Counted from the first letter of the stretch, positions 13,301 through 26,142 are shown. The stretch: DNA of 64,000 nucleotides from Antedon bifida (GCA_963402885.1 OY727094.1:13270501-13334500), one strand, 5' to 3'. Numbers and translations: made by a program. Notes: generated by a model not told the origin, from the sequence alone.

Positions 13301-14632
13301 TGATTCAATCACAGTAAATGTAGTTGATTATTCAGTAATTGTTTGGGTAATTTAAATACAACATGTGTTTAATATTTAGGAATGTTTAGTTGATTTGATG
13401 ATAGTAGATGTAGTTGATAATTAGTTATTGTTCACCTGATTCAAACACAATAAATGTAGTTGATTATTCAGTAATTGTTTGGGTAATTTAAACACAACAT
13501 GTGTAGTTTAATTTTCAGGAATGTTTAGTTGATTTGATGATAGTAGATGTAGTTGATAATTAGTTTTTGTTCACCTGATTCAAACACAGTAAATGTAGTT
13601 GATTATTCAGTAATTGTTTGGGTAATTTAAACACAACATGTGTAGTTTAATATTTAGGAATGTTTAGTTGATTTGATGATAGTAAATGTAGTTGATAATT
13701 AGTTATTGTTCACCTGATTCAAACACCATAAATGTAGTTGATTATTCAATAATTGTTTGGGTAATTTAAACACAACATGTGTAGTTTAATTTTCAGGAAT
13801 GTTTAGTTGATTTGATGATAGTAGATGTAGTTGATAATTAGTTTTTGTTCACCTGATTCAAACACAGTAAATGTAGTTGATTATTCAGTAATTGTTTGGG
13901 TAATTTAAACACAACATGTGTAGTTTAATATTTAGGAATGTTTAGTTGATTTGATGATAGTAAATGTAGTTGATAATTAGTTATTGTTCACCTGATTCAA
14001 ACACCATAAATGTAGTTGATTATTCAGTAATTGTTTGGGTAATTTAAACACAACATGTGTAGTTTAATATTTAGGAATGTTTAGTTGATTTGATGATAGT
14101 AAATGTAGTTGATAATTAGTTATTGTTCACCTGATTCAAACACCATAAATGTAGTTGATTATTCAGTAATTGTTTGGGTAATTTAAACACAACATGTGTA
14201 GTTTAATATTTAGGAATGTTTAGTTGATTTGATGATAGTAGATGTAGTTGATAATTAGTTATTGTTCACCTGATTCAAACACAATAAATGTAGTTGATTA
14301 TTCAGTAATTGTTTGGGTAATTTAAACACAACATGTGTAGTTTAATATTTAGGAATGTTTAATTGATTTGATGATAGTAAATGTAGTTGATAATTAGTTA
14401 TTGTTCACCTGATTCAAACACCATAAATGTAGTTGATTATTCAGTAATTGTTTGGGTAATTTAAACACAACATGTGTAGTTTAATATTTAGGAATGTTTA
14501 GTTGATTTGATGATAGTAGATGTAGTTGATAATTAGTTATTGTTCACCTGATTCAAACACAATAAATGTAGTTGATTATTCAGTAATTGTTTGGGTAATT
14601 TAAACACAACATGTGTAGTTTAATATTCAGGA
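10340..14632. repeat. 139-bp satellite array, about 31 units, with higher-order repeats
   Basis: GTTGATTTGATGATAG recurs every 139 bp (for example 12005 and 12144), with roughly 4-bp-shorter variants. Variant markers show higher-order structure. The CAATCACAGTAAATG variant sits at 12475 and 13306, 831 bp or about six units apart. The TTTTTGTTCACC variant recurs at about 279-bp spacing. The unit is dense in TAG and TAA, so no frame is open. Left-hand units are the most heterogeneous. Confidence 0.95.
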
Positions 14633-15045
14633 TTTCAGGTTATAGGACACAATTAAGAGTAACTATTTTAGACAAATATGAAAGTATAATTGGTTGAGAA
14701 ATCATCTATTGAACAACCCAATAATACAGGATATTCAAGTAGTTAGAGATGTGTAGGGCTACAGTTATTATAGAACAAAATTAAGAGTGCATATTTGACA
14801 ACTCTAACAATACAATTGGTTGAGAAATCATCTTTAGAACAACCCAACAATACAGGACATTCAAGTAGTCAGACATGTGCAGGGGTACAGTTGTTATAGA
14901 ACACAATTATGAGCAAATATTTTAAACAAATCTGAAAGTATACTAGGTTGAGACATCATCTATTGAACAATTTCACAATACAGGACATTAAACTAGTAAG
15001 GCAAATGTAGGGGTGCAGTTATTATATAACACAATTAGCAATTAG
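14633..15045. repeat. 127-bp family units, about 3 copies
   Basis: These are diverged copies of the 6.7-kb tandem unit, recognisable by AATACAGGACATTCAAGTAG and GGTACAGTTATTATAGAACA. They begin where the 139-bp array stops. Confidence 0.8.
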
Positions 15046-15690
15046 GACACAATTAAACACAGCAGCTCAGTTTAGTTTCGTTGGTTCTAGAACAAAATTA
15101 AACAGAGCAATTTAGTTTAGTTTGTTGGAGGACACAATTAAACAGAGAAATTTAGTTTAGTTGATTATAGGACACAATTAAACACAGCAGCTTAGTTTAG
15201 TTTAGTTGGTTGTAGGACACAATTAAACAGAGCAATTCAGTTTAATTTAGTTGGTTGTAGGACAAAATTAAACACAGCAGCTTAGTTTAGTTGGTTGTAG
15301 GACCAATTTAACACAGCAGCACAGTTTAGTTTAGTAATTAAACAGAGCAATTCAGTTCAGTTTAGTTTGTTAGAGGACACAATTAAACACAGCAGTTCAG
15401 TTTAGTCTAGTTGGTTGTAGAACAAAATTAAACCGAGCAATTCAGTTTAATTTAGTTGGTTGTAGGACAAAATTAAACACAGCAGCTTAGTTTAGTTGGT
15501 TGTAGGACCAATTTAACACAGCAGCACAGTTTAGTTTAGTAATTAAACAGAGAAATTTAGTTTAGTTGGTTTTAGGACACAATTAAACACAGCAGTTCAG
15601 TTTAGTTAAGTTAGTTGTAAAACAAAATTAAACAGAGCAGTTCAGTTTAGTTTAGTTGGTTATAGGACAAAATTAAACACAGCAGTTCAG
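15046..15690. repeat. 45-bp satellite block
   Basis: Units of the type TTCAGTTTAGTTTAGTTGG plus AGGACACAATTAAACA repeat at 45 bp, with single-base variants (CACAGCAG versus CAGAGCAA) that alternate along the block. Confidence 0.85.
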
Positions 15691-17100
15691 GTAATAGGAC
15701 ACAATTAAGAGTAAATATTTGAGACAAATCTAACAGAATAATTGGTTGAGAAATCTATCTATCTAATCTATTAGACAACACAATATTACAGCACATTCAA
15801 GTAGTTAAACATGTGTAGTGGTAGAGTTCTTATAGAACCCATTTAGGAGTACATATTTTAAACAAATTTAACATAATAATTGGTTAAGAAATCATCTATT
15901 AGACAACATAATAATACAGAGCATTCAAGTAGTTAGACATGTGTAGGGGTACAGTTATTATAGAACACAATTAAGAGTACATTGTAGTTTGATCTATTGG
16001 TTGTAGGATAAATTTAAACACAGCAATGCAGTTCAGTTTAGTTAGTTGCTTAAGGACAAAGTTAAACAAAGGAATTCAGTTTAGTTTTGTTAGTTACTTA
16101 CAACAAAATTAAAGAGAGGAATGCAGTTTAATTTAGTTAGTTGTTTAGAGCAAAATAAAAAACAGCAAATCTAACACTATAATTGGTTAAGAACTTTTAG
16201 ACAAAACAATTATATATGGTACAGTTATTATAGAACACAATTAGGAGTAAATATTTTAGAAAAATCTGAAGTAAAATTAGTTGAGAAATTCTATATGAAA
16301 CAACCCAATAATACAGGACATTCAAGTTGTTAGACATATGTAGGGGTACAGTTATTATAGAGCACAATCAAGAGTACATATTTTAGACAAGTCTAACAGT
16401 ATAATTTGGTTGAGAAGTCATCTAATAGACAGGAAATTCTAGTAGTTCAAATTTGTAGGGAGGGGTACAGATATTATAGAACACAATTAGGAGTACATAT
16501 TTTAGACAAATCTAACATTACAACTGGTTGAGAAATCATCTATAGAACAACTCAATAATACAGGACATTCAAGTAGTTAGACATGTGTAGGGGTACAGTT
16601 ATTATAGCACACAATTAAGAGTACATATTTTAGACAAGTCTAACAGTATAATTTGGTTGAGAAGTCATCTAATAGACAGGAAATTCTAGTAGTTCAAATT
16701 TGTAGGGAGGGGTACAGATATTATAGAACACAATTAGGAGTACATATTTTAGACAAATCTAACATTACAACTGGTTGAGAAATCATCTATAGAACAACTC
16801 AATAATACAGGACATTCAAGTAGTTAGACAAAACAATTATACATGGTACAGTTATTGTAGCACACAATTAAGAGTACATATTTTAGACAAATCTGAAGTA
16901 TAATTAGTTGATAAATCATCTATTGAACAACTCAACAATACAAGACATTCAAGTAGTCAGGTTACAGTTATTATAGAGCACAATTTAGAGTAAATATTTT
17001 AGACAAATTTAACAGTACAATTGGTTGAGAAATAATCTATTGAACAACCCAATAATGCACATTTCACATTCAACTAGTTACACATGTGGTTCTAGAACAA
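15691..17100. repeat. 127-bp family block, duplicated about 4.02 kb downstream
   Basis: Units of the 127-bp family are mixed with single 45-bp family phrases. The stretch from GTAATAGGACACAATTAAGA (15691) onward is repeated at 19710 with the same irregular unit order, an offset of 4019 bp. Inside it, about 245 bp starting near 16390 is tandemly repeated near 16636. Confidence 0.85.
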
Positions 17101-19180
17101 AATTAAACTGAGCAATTTAGTTTAGTTTGTTAGAGGACACAATTGAACACAGCAGCACAGTTTAGTTTAGTTGGTTGTAGGACCAATTTAACACAGCAGC
17201 ACAGTTTAGTTTAGTAATTAAACAGAGAAATTTAGTTTAGTTGGTTTTAGGACACAATTAAACAGAGCAATTCAGTTTAATTTAGTTGGTTGTAGGACAA
17301 AATTAAACACAGCAGCTTAGTTTAGTTGGTTGTAGGACCAATTTAACACAGCAGCACAGTTTAGTTTAGTAATTAAACAGAGAAATTTAGTTTAGTTGGT
17401 TTTAGGACACAATTAAACAGAGCAATTCAGTTTAATTTAGTTGGTTGTAGGACAAAATTAAACACAGCAGCTTAGTTTAGTTGGTTGTAGGACCAATTTA
17501 ACACAGCAGCACAGTTTAGTTTAGTAATTAAACAGAGAAATTTAGTTTAGTTGGTTTTAGGACACAATTAAACAGAGCAATTCAGTTTAATTTAGTTGGT
17601 TGTAGGACAAAATTAAACACAGCAGCTTAGTTTAGTTGGTTGTAGGACCAATTTAACACAGCAGCACAGTTTAGTTTAGTAATTAAACAGAGAAATTTAG
17701 TTTAGTTGGTTTTAGGACACAATTAAACACAGCAGTTCAGTTTAGTTTAGTTGGTTGTAGAACAAAATAAACAGAGAAATTCAGTTTAGTTTAGTTGGTT
17801 GTAGGACACAATTAAACATAGCAATTCTAATTTAGCTTAGTTGGCTGTAGGACACAATTAAACAGAGTAATTCAGTTTAGTTTAATTGGTTGTAAGACAC
17901 AATTAAACAGAGTAATTCAGTTTAGTTTAGTTGGTTGTAAGACACAATTAAACATAGCAATTCAGTTTAGTTTAGTTGGTTGTAGGACAAAATTAAACAC
18001 AGCAGTTCAGTTCAGTTTAGTTGGTTGTAAGACACAATTAAACATAGCAATTCAGTTTAGTTTAGTTGGTTGTAGGACAAAATTAAACACAGCAGTTCAG
18101 TTCAGTTTAGTTGTTTGTAGAACAAAATGAAACAGAGAAATTCAGTTTAGTTTAGTTGGTTTTAGGACACAATTAAACATAGCAATTCAGTTTAGTTTAG
18201 TTGGTTTTAGGACACAATTAAACAGAGTAATTCAGTTTAGTTTAGTTGGTTGTAAGACACAATTAAACATAGCAATTCAGTTTAGTTTAGTTGGTTGTAG
18301 GACAAAATTAAACACAGCAGTTCAGTTCAGTTCAGTTTAGTTGTTTGTAGAACAAAATGAAACAGAGAAATTAAGTTTATTTTAGTTGGTTGTAGGACAC
18401 AATTAAACACAGCAGTTCAGTTTAGTTTAGTTTGTTGTAGAACAAAATTAAACACAGCAGTTTACTTTAGTCTAGTTTGTTGTAGAACAAAATAAACAGA
18501 GAAATTCAATTTAGTTTAGTTTGTTGGAGGACACAATTAAACACAGCAGTTCAGTTTAGTCTATTTGGTTGTAGAACAAAATTAAACCGAGCAATTCAGT
18601 TTAGATTAGTTGGTTGTAGGACATAATTAAACACAGCAGTTCAGTTTAGTTAAGTTGGTTTTAGAACACAATTAAACACAGCAGTTCAGTTCAGTTTAGT
18701 TATTTGTAGAACAAAATGAAACAGAGAAATTCAGTTTAGTTTAGTTGGTTGTAGGACACAATTAAACAGTGCAATTCAGGTTAGTTTAGTTGGTTGTAGG
18801 ACAAAATTGGACACAGCAGTTTACTTTAGTCTAGTTTGTTGTAGAACAAAATAAACAGAGAAATTCAATTTAGTTTAGTTTGTTGGAGGACACAATTTAA
18901 CACAGCAGTTCAGTTTAGTTTAGTTTGTTGTAGAACAAAATTAAACACAGCAGTTTACTTTAGTCTAGTTTGTTGTAGAACAAAATAAACAGAGAAATTC
19001 AATTTCGTTTAGTTTGTTGGAGGACACAATTAAACACAGCAGTTCAGTTTAGTCTAGTTGGTTGTAGAACAAAATTAAACCGAGCAATTCAGTTTAGATT
19101 ATTTGGTTGTAGGACATAATTAAACACAGCAGTTCAGTTTAGTTAAGTTGGTTGTAGAACACAATTAAACACAGCAATTC
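17090..19180. repeat. Main 45-bp satellite array with 155-bp higher-order unit
   Basis: The basic period is 45 bp (TTCAG at 18186 and 18231). Within 17177-17720 a 155-bp higher-order unit, marked by GTAGGACCAATTTAACAC at 17177, 17332, 17487 and 17642, is repeated almost without change. Further along, other variant orders are repeated, for example around 17940-18120. Confidence 0.9.
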
Positions 19181-21200
19181 ATATTTAGACAAATCTAAAA
19201 GTATAATTAGTTGAGAATTCATCTATTAGCCAAAACAATAATACAGAGCATTCAAATATTTAGACATATGTAGGGGTAAAGTTATTGTAGACAACAATTA
19301 AGATAATATATTTTAGACAAATTTAAAAGTATAATTGGTTGGGAATTTATCTAGTAGACAACAAAACAATACAGAACATTCAAATATTTAGACATGTGTA
19401 GGGGTACAGTTATTATAGAACACCATTAAGTGTACATATTTTAGACAAATCTAAAAGTATAATTGGTTAAGAAATTATCTAGTAGACAACACAATAATAC
19501 AGAACATTCAAATATTCAGACAAGTGCAATTCAGTTTAGTTTAGTTGGTTGTAAGACACAATTAAACATAGCAATTCAGTTTAGTTTAGTTGGTTGTAAG
19601 ACAAAATTAAATAGAGAAGTTTAGTTAAGTTGGTTGTAAAACAAAATTAAACAGAGCAATTCAGTTTAGTTTAGTTGGTTGTAGGACAAAATTAAACACA
19701 GCAGTTCAGGTAATAGGACACAATTAAGAGTAAATATTTGAGACAAATCTAACAGAATAATTGGTTGAGAAACTATCTATCTAATCTATTAGACAACACA
19801 ATATTACAGCACATTCAAGTAGTTAAACATGTGTAGTGGTAGAGTTATTATAGAACCCATTTAGGAGTACATATTTTAAACAAATTTAACAGAATAATTG
19901 GTTAAGAAATCATCTATTAGACAACATAATAATACAGAGCATTCAAGTAGTTAGACATGTGTAGGGGTACAGTTATTATAGAACACAATTAAGAGTACAT
20001 TGTAGTTTGATCTATTGGTTGTAGGATAAATTTAAACACAGCAATGCAGTTCAGTTTAGTTAGTTGCTTAAGGACAAAGTTAAACAAAGGAATTCAGTTT
20101 AGTTTTGTTAGTTACTTACAACAAAATTAAAGAGAGGAATACAGTTTAATTTAGTTAGTTGTTTAGAGCAAAATAAAAAACAGCAAATCTAACACTATAA
20201 TTGGTTAAGAACTTTTAGACAAAACAATTATACATGGTACAGTTATTATAGAACACAATTAGGAGTAAATATTTTAGACAAATCTGAAGTATAATTAGTT
20301 GAGAAATTCTATATGAAACAACCCAATAATACAGGACATTCAAGTTGTTAGACATGTGTAGGGGTACAGTTATTATAGAGCACAATTAAGAGTACATATT
20401 TTAGACAAATCTAACAGTATAATTTGGTTGAGAAATCATCTAATAGACAGCACAATAATACAGGAAATTCTAGTAGTTCACATTTGTAGGGAGGGGTACA
20501 GATATTATAGAACACAATTAGGAGTACATATTTTAGACAAATCTAACATTACAACTGGTTGAGTAATCATCTATAGAACAACCCAACAATACAGGACATT
20601 CAATTAGTTAGACATGTGTAGGGGTACAGTTATTATAGCACACAATTAAGAGTACATATTTTAGACAAATCTGAAGTATAATTAGTTGATAAATCATCTA
20701 TTGAACAACTCAACAATACAAGACATTCAAGTAGTTAGGTTACAGTTATTATAGAGCACAATTTAGAGTAAATATTTTAGACAAATTTAACAGTACAATT
20801 GGTTGAGAAATAATCTATTGAACAACCCAATAATACACATTTCACATTTAACTAGTTACACGTGTGTAGGGGTACAGTTATTATAGCACACAATTTTAGA
20901 CAAATAATTTGTTTAGAAATCATCCATTAGACAACACAACGACACAGGACATTCAAGAAGTTAGACATCTGTGGGGATACAGTTATTATAGAGCACGATT
21001 AAGAGTACAGCTGTATTTTAGACAATTCTAACAGAATAATTTGTTTAGAAATCATCTGGTAAACAACACATCAGTACAGAACATTTAAGTAGTTAGACAT
21101 CTGTAGGGGTACAGTTATTATAAAACATATATACTAGACAAATCTACCAATACAACTGTTTGAAAAATCATTTATTAGACAATAAAACAATACAGGACAC
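19181..21200. repeat. 127-bp family, final block (includes duplicate of 15.69-17.1 kb)
   Basis: Three diverged units lie at 19181-19525, a short 45-bp block at 19526-19708, then the copy of the 15.69-kb segment. Units decay towards 21.2 kb, where the satellite nest ends. Confidence 0.85.
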
Positions 21201-21386
21201 TTAACTAATTTCTTAGAAAAAAACAATTATACACCCAAATGCAAAAACCAAAAGTAACTATTGTTAAACAACTGTACTTTTAGTAGTATTACTGATACAA
21301 TTTTAATGTTTGCAGTCAATTAAATGAACACTTTACATGCTTATTGTGAAATCTGGTTAAATCCTGCAATATTCTTCTACCCACAG

Positions 21387-21775
21387 TGTGTTGCTGTTTG
21401 GACTGTCATTGAAGGAGCATTTTCATAGAATGAGCATACTGAAGTAGAAGTCTAAATGTATTCACCTATTCATTTGAAACTCATCAACATTATACAGCAG
21501 CAGCTCCATAGTGTTTGGTTGCATGAATGATTGGCCAGGACTTGTATTCAATGACATTTTTTAACAAACGTTAAAAGCATAGATGCTTACATAGGCCTTA
21601 ATTCTTTAGCCTTTCCAGGTTAAACTATTGAATTTGTTACCTTTTATAAGAAATAATTATTTTGAATTAATTTAAGCTCTTCCCTTACAGTTTGTTTTTT
21701 AGTATTTTGTAAGTTTTATTTTAATTTGTTATTAAATTAAATCAAAGATGAAATAAAGTTATAAAAGTTGTCTTC
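21387..21775 (+). other. Candidate 3' terminal exon with poly(A) signal
   Basis: A TTCTTCTACCCACAG acceptor ends at 21386. No long frame follows. AATAAA lies at 21752-21757. Together with the exon-like segments at 5.6-9.0 kb this could be the end of a plus-strand, largely non-coding transcript whose introns are the satellite nest. That link is speculative. Confidence 0.25.
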
Positions 21776-22016
21776 AATTCTGTGTGCACCTGCTTTTATC
21801 TAATACATACAGCTACATATGAAGATTTAACTATTTAAAAAGCTCATCATCCTAAAGTTAAATGACTTAATTAATTTTATTAATCTTCAGTGTTCATGTT
21901 TTTGGAAGACAGTACATCTTTAAGTCAATGCGATTGGTTTTTTTAAACTGGTTATATATACTTGTTAAACCTTATTTCTGATTTACTTTAAACTGAAACC
22001 TTTGTTTTGCTGAAAA

Positions 22017-22064
22017 GGGTCAAGTCATGACAAGTGCTTTTGCACTTCTGGACTTGATCCTGAC
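22017..22064. other. Imperfect short hairpin
   Basis: Arms TCAAGTCATGACAAGTGC and GCACTTCTGGACTTGA pair around a TTTT loop, with a few mismatches. The loop is short for a microRNA precursor. It may just be a small palindrome. Confidence 0.35.
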
Positions 22065-22983
22065 TGCCATAATTATGAGGTTTACTACAATAAACATGAA
22101 TTAAAAATGAATTATGAGAACCCTAGCACATGATGATGTTTATGGATGGAGTTGTTGATTTTCTTGTCCATAATTCTTGTAACATCCAAAGTTGTATAAC
22201 ACCGCATCAGTGTTGTCCACAGCGTAGGTCTATTAGTGTCTGTCAACATATGGTTTTTATTATATAAAATGTTATCAACTACATGTTATTAACATGCTCC
22301 AATGTTATTTTCTACCAAAAACAAGTTAAAAAAACAATCTTGTATAGTCAATGTATTCAATTATAATCTCTATTCATCCGTTTAAAAAGAAATATAACAT
22401 CATGTTTGCATGTACTTGATAACATTTTGTCATACAAACTTACTTGGTGTAGATTACTGTAGAAGCTTACTAAACTTAATCTAGGTACTTGGAAATAGTA
22501 ACCCACCCCACACTCAGCTTTGTACGTCACTAATTTATTGAGAAAAATACAAAACTACAGTAAAGTAAACACATTTGCTGATTTACCTTTATTAATTAGT
22601 TTTTATTAATGATTTTGACACCTTTTTTCAAGTTAAACACAGGCCTACTACTATCATATGCTATTTATTACTGTATTTTGTATTCTCATCATCATCTTTT
22701 ATTATTAGTATTTCTGCACAGCGTCAGCTACATAATCTTCATTGATTCCAGACAAGACAAATGTTCTTCCACCAACATTATATTGGTTATTATTATCAAC
22801 TAACTTTTAGGATGGGCTTTAAAACTTTCACATCTTTTTATATTAATATATTATAATATCACAACCTGAAAGAAATAAATAATTATTTAACAATTTGCAT
22901 AACACATTTAGAAATAAAATTAAACACAGGTATTATAGTTATTACTAAAAGGTACTGTAACACATAATACAGCATAAAAAAGC

Positions 22984-23215
22984 CTTGCATAAGGCCTAGT
23001 CCTATATTAGCCTACAGACAGGCCCTGCCTAGCTAGGGCCTACCTACCTATGTAGGCTACAGGCCTAGTAGGTTAGGCCTAAGCCTAGGTCCTCTATTAA
23101 GCTAGGCCTACTTAGGCCTAGTAGCCTACTACTACTAGGCCTATAGGCCTAGGCTAGGCTTGCCTATGATGAGCCCTAGCTAGGCCTCTAGGCCGGGCCT
23201 AGGCTAGGCCTATAT
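22984..23215. repeat. TAGGCCT-rich tract (second)
   Basis: It has the same word content as 4650-5215, with overlapping AGGCCTAG and TAGGCCTA. It lies just inside the right-hand group of GTAGCAAACGGCC motifs, as the first tract lies inside the left-hand group. Confidence 0.8.
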
Positions 23216-23439
23216 TCAAATGATTTATTTGATTTGAACAGACTTCGAGTCTGACAACAAAGCCCCGATATGGGTAAAAACCCTACCTGCCTAGGCTCCT
23301 AGCCTATGTTTGGTACAAAATACACAAAATTACGTACATTAATTATTTTTTATAAATAAATAAAGTTGTTGGAAAGCCTGAAATCCGTCGCAAATGGCAA
23401 ATCATAATTTCATCGCACATCACATTTCCTTTCAATTTT

Positions 23440-23640
23440 CGAAGAAGAAATAACGGAAGTGACGTCAAATGGGCAATGAAAACTCCAACGTAGCAAACGT
23501 CCATAGCCAACGTAGCAAAATGACAGTAGCAAACGGCCAATGAGTCTTGAATTCGTAGCAATCGGCCATTTGAGTTCTTCAGAACGTAGCAATCGGCCAT
23601 TTGAGTTCTTCAGAACGTAGCAATCGGCCAACAAGATGGA
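23440..23640 (-). repeat. GTAGCAAWCGGCC motif cluster (right group)
   Basis: CGTAGCAATCGGCCATTTGA and GTTCTTCAGAA alternate as a roughly 32-bp repeat at 23555-23635. Degenerate copies precede it (GTAGCAAAATGAC, GTAGCAAACGGCC). Read on the minus strand, these match the motif copies at 3186-3900. Confidence 0.65.
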
Positions 23641-23644
23641 TTCG

Positions 23645-25700
23645 TTTAGATCATGAGGCAATTTATCGTGATACAAATCAAACATGAATAAGGAAATACA
23701 TAATTTGTGTAACTTAAATACATCTAGCAAATTAAATTGTTTAAATAAAGGTTGAGAATGGGAGGTAAAGTCACTAAAAGAAATTGCCCTCACTGCCATT
23801 TTCTGAAGTAAAAAGATAGGTTGTAAATACGATGAATAGGTGCTTCCCCAAATCTCAAGGCCATACATGATATGTGGTTGTATAAATGATTTGTAAATTA
23901 ATAAAAGAATATTCTGTGGAAGAAAATGTCTCAATTTAAAAATGATTCCAATTTTTCTTTTAATAGTAGTTCTAATTTTCTCTATGTGGTTTTAATTCTA
24001 ACATTCGGACATTAACTAATTTTTCAAATATTTTGGCTAAAATTGGTAGAACAGAAATAGGCCTGTAATTGTTTATAACATCTTTTTCTTCCTTCTTAAA
24101 AATACACCTTTATTATTTTCAGAGCATCTGGGAAGATCCCATTATTAAATGATAAATTAAATACATGCTCAAGTGGTCTACTAATATGGGAAGCAGAGTC
24201 TTTGACTAGACGCCCAGACATGTAATCATAACCAGATGACTTTTTTATATCTATATTTTAAATTAGATTTTCAATTTCATAATGTGTAATTGGTTTCAAG
24301 AAAAAAGAAGGCGTTATGGGATTTTGTAAATAATCAGAAGGTGGTGTCGAGTTTTCATTAATTCTGCTGGCTAAATTTGGCCCTATATTAACAAAATAAT
24401 TATTAAAAGTTGAAGCACAATTTTCTGGACCGTTACTTATTTGTTCACCCATGTCATTGACCACTCTGAGTGTATCGAGAAGATTTCCGTAATTATTAGA
24501 GTTAGATCCTTTAATTAGCATGTTTATATTGTTCCATATTTTTCCACTATCGTTTTTACAATTTCTGAACAGTTTACCGTAATATATTTTTTTAGCCTTT
24601 CTGATTACACTTGTTAATATATTTCTGTACTTCTTATAGCGTGAAAATATCTCTGGATTAAAATTCCTTTTTATACACTTTGAGTACATTTTGTTCTTTT
24701 TGTTTATGCTTGTCTTGATTGCTTTGGAAAGCCAAGGTTTATCCACATGCTGTTTCTTTGGATTTTGCGTTGTAATTGGGGCATGTTTATCACAAACATT
24801 CAGAAATATGTCATTAAAATTATTATAGGCTGTATTTGTATCATTGGTATCATACACTTCACGCCAATTACAATAAGCCAGTTCAGAAATAAAATTTTCA
24901 ACTTTATAATTTGTAAAGTTTCTGTTTGTTATAGTTATTGGCTTATCTTTTATTCTTAGGCCTAATGTAAAATCTTCAAAAACAGCAAAAATAGGAAAAT
25001 GGTCAGATATGTCTGTATAAATTGTACCGGAATGTATTTTAAATTTATGAGTATTTGTATAAATATGATCAATTATTGTACTAGTAGTAAGCGTTTTTCT
25101 TGTTGGACTGTTTATAAGTTGAGTCATGCAAATGCAATCCATTATTGAGAAAAAGTTATTATTAAGTGTGTTGTTGTCATTTGCATCCAAATTAAAATCC
25201 CCTAAGAGAATACAGTCCGTTTTATCAATGTTATTTTACTTTAATGTATGAATAAGACTGTCTTGAAATTCTTTAATATTAGTATTTGGTTTTCGGTAGA
25301 TAACACCTACAAGGATTTCAGAATTATTACTATTTGCAACTTTTAACCACAAGGACTCAGTATGGGTAACATTGGCTTTTACAAGTTTATAATTTAAAGA
25401 AGAATGAATGTAGGCACCTACGCCGCCCCCACGAGAATCCTCTCGACATACAACTTCTAATTATAATTCTGTAGCCGGTAAAGCTCAGGTTGGGAAATAT
25501 TCCATACCTCTGAAATACCAATAATATTAAATTTATATTTTAATATTTAATTATTTTATATTATACAGGTTTCATAAAATAAGGAGCGAATATTAACGTG
25601 TGAAGCAGAAAAGGCTTTATCTTGATAATTCATAAAGTTTTGATCAAAGTTATATGCATTTTGAACTGAATGCTTGACATTAAAGATACTTAATTTCATT
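23645..25700 (-). mobile_element. Decayed CR1-group LINE, ORF2 remnant (endonuclease plus partial RT)
   Basis: On the minus strand the ORF2 remnant runs from an ASHVNIRSL-like N-terminus (about 25.6 kb) through an APE-type endonuclease. Visible parts are GVGAYIHSSLNYKLV, GVIYRKPNTN, LLGDFNLDAN, TSTIIDHIYTN and SDHFP, followed by a linker and early RT (NNYRPISVLPILAKIFEKL near 24.05 kb). The coding text then jumps to the C-terminal part (YKSFIQPHIMYGLEIWG, 23.87 kb), so the RT palm with its FADD/YADD box is deleted. Stops and frame changes are present (for instance near 25.24, 24.26 and 24.1 kb). The best open piece is 24258-25190. This is a dead copy. The CR1-group assignment is by resemblance only. 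Confidence 0.85.
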
Positions 25701-25953
25701 TTCTATGTTATTCATTTGTTTTGTTAAGAATGAAGAAAAGAAAAAAAAGAAAAAGAAACAAAAAATTATCGAAAGGTGATGCTAACGGTATAATAATCGA
25801 GGTCACATTAGTTTCAATTTCAAAATCGTGCTTAGTGAATATACCTAATGATAATACATTTCTTTTCAAAATTAAATTACAAACAGTTATAAATGGTATT
25901 GTAAACTTCCGTGCATAACCATCGTATATCTATCTTTGGATTTAATAACATAA

Positions 25954-26142
25954 TTATAGATTGTTTAGTTCAGCCAATGTAAGAATGGTTAATTTTACTT
26001 CCCTGTCATTTCTGACTACTGTCGCCATCACCTTTCCATCGATTGACCATACGCTCTTTGTGCTTGGGTGCTTCTTGGCTTCAGCAAGTAGATTCCTTCT
26101 GTTCCATGTCAGGTCCTCTTGGATTGAAATACCACAATACAT
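25954..26142 (-). pseudogene. LINE ORF1 C-terminal fragment
   Basis: The 62-codon frame contains SIQEDLTWNRRNLLAEAKKH and SVWSIDGKVMATVV. This matches the C-terminal pattern (EDLT, then a W-x-DGKV segment) common in ORF1 proteins of CR1-like LINEs. It lies upstream of the ORF2 remnant in the same orientation, with the correct ORF1-ORF2 order. A stop codon lies one codon before the first ATG, and the fragment ends abruptly at a piece of the 87-bp minisatellite unit. Confidence 0.6.

Noticed and set aside
10340-19180. CRISPR-like repeat-spacer arrays
   Set aside because: The units are contiguous satellites with no unique spacers, in an animal-type genome.
22017-22064. microRNA precursor
   Set aside because: The hairpin has a 4-nt loop and about 20-bp arms, too small for a typical animal precursor.
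23410-23640. C-terminal extension of the LINE frame past the RT tail
   Set aside because: The frame simply reads through the GTAGCAAWCGGCC repeat; the residues are repeat-derived.
25721-25918. Lysine/arginine-rich plus-strand frame as a gene
   Set aside because: It is an A-rich run antisense to the LINE ORF1-ORF2 spacer.
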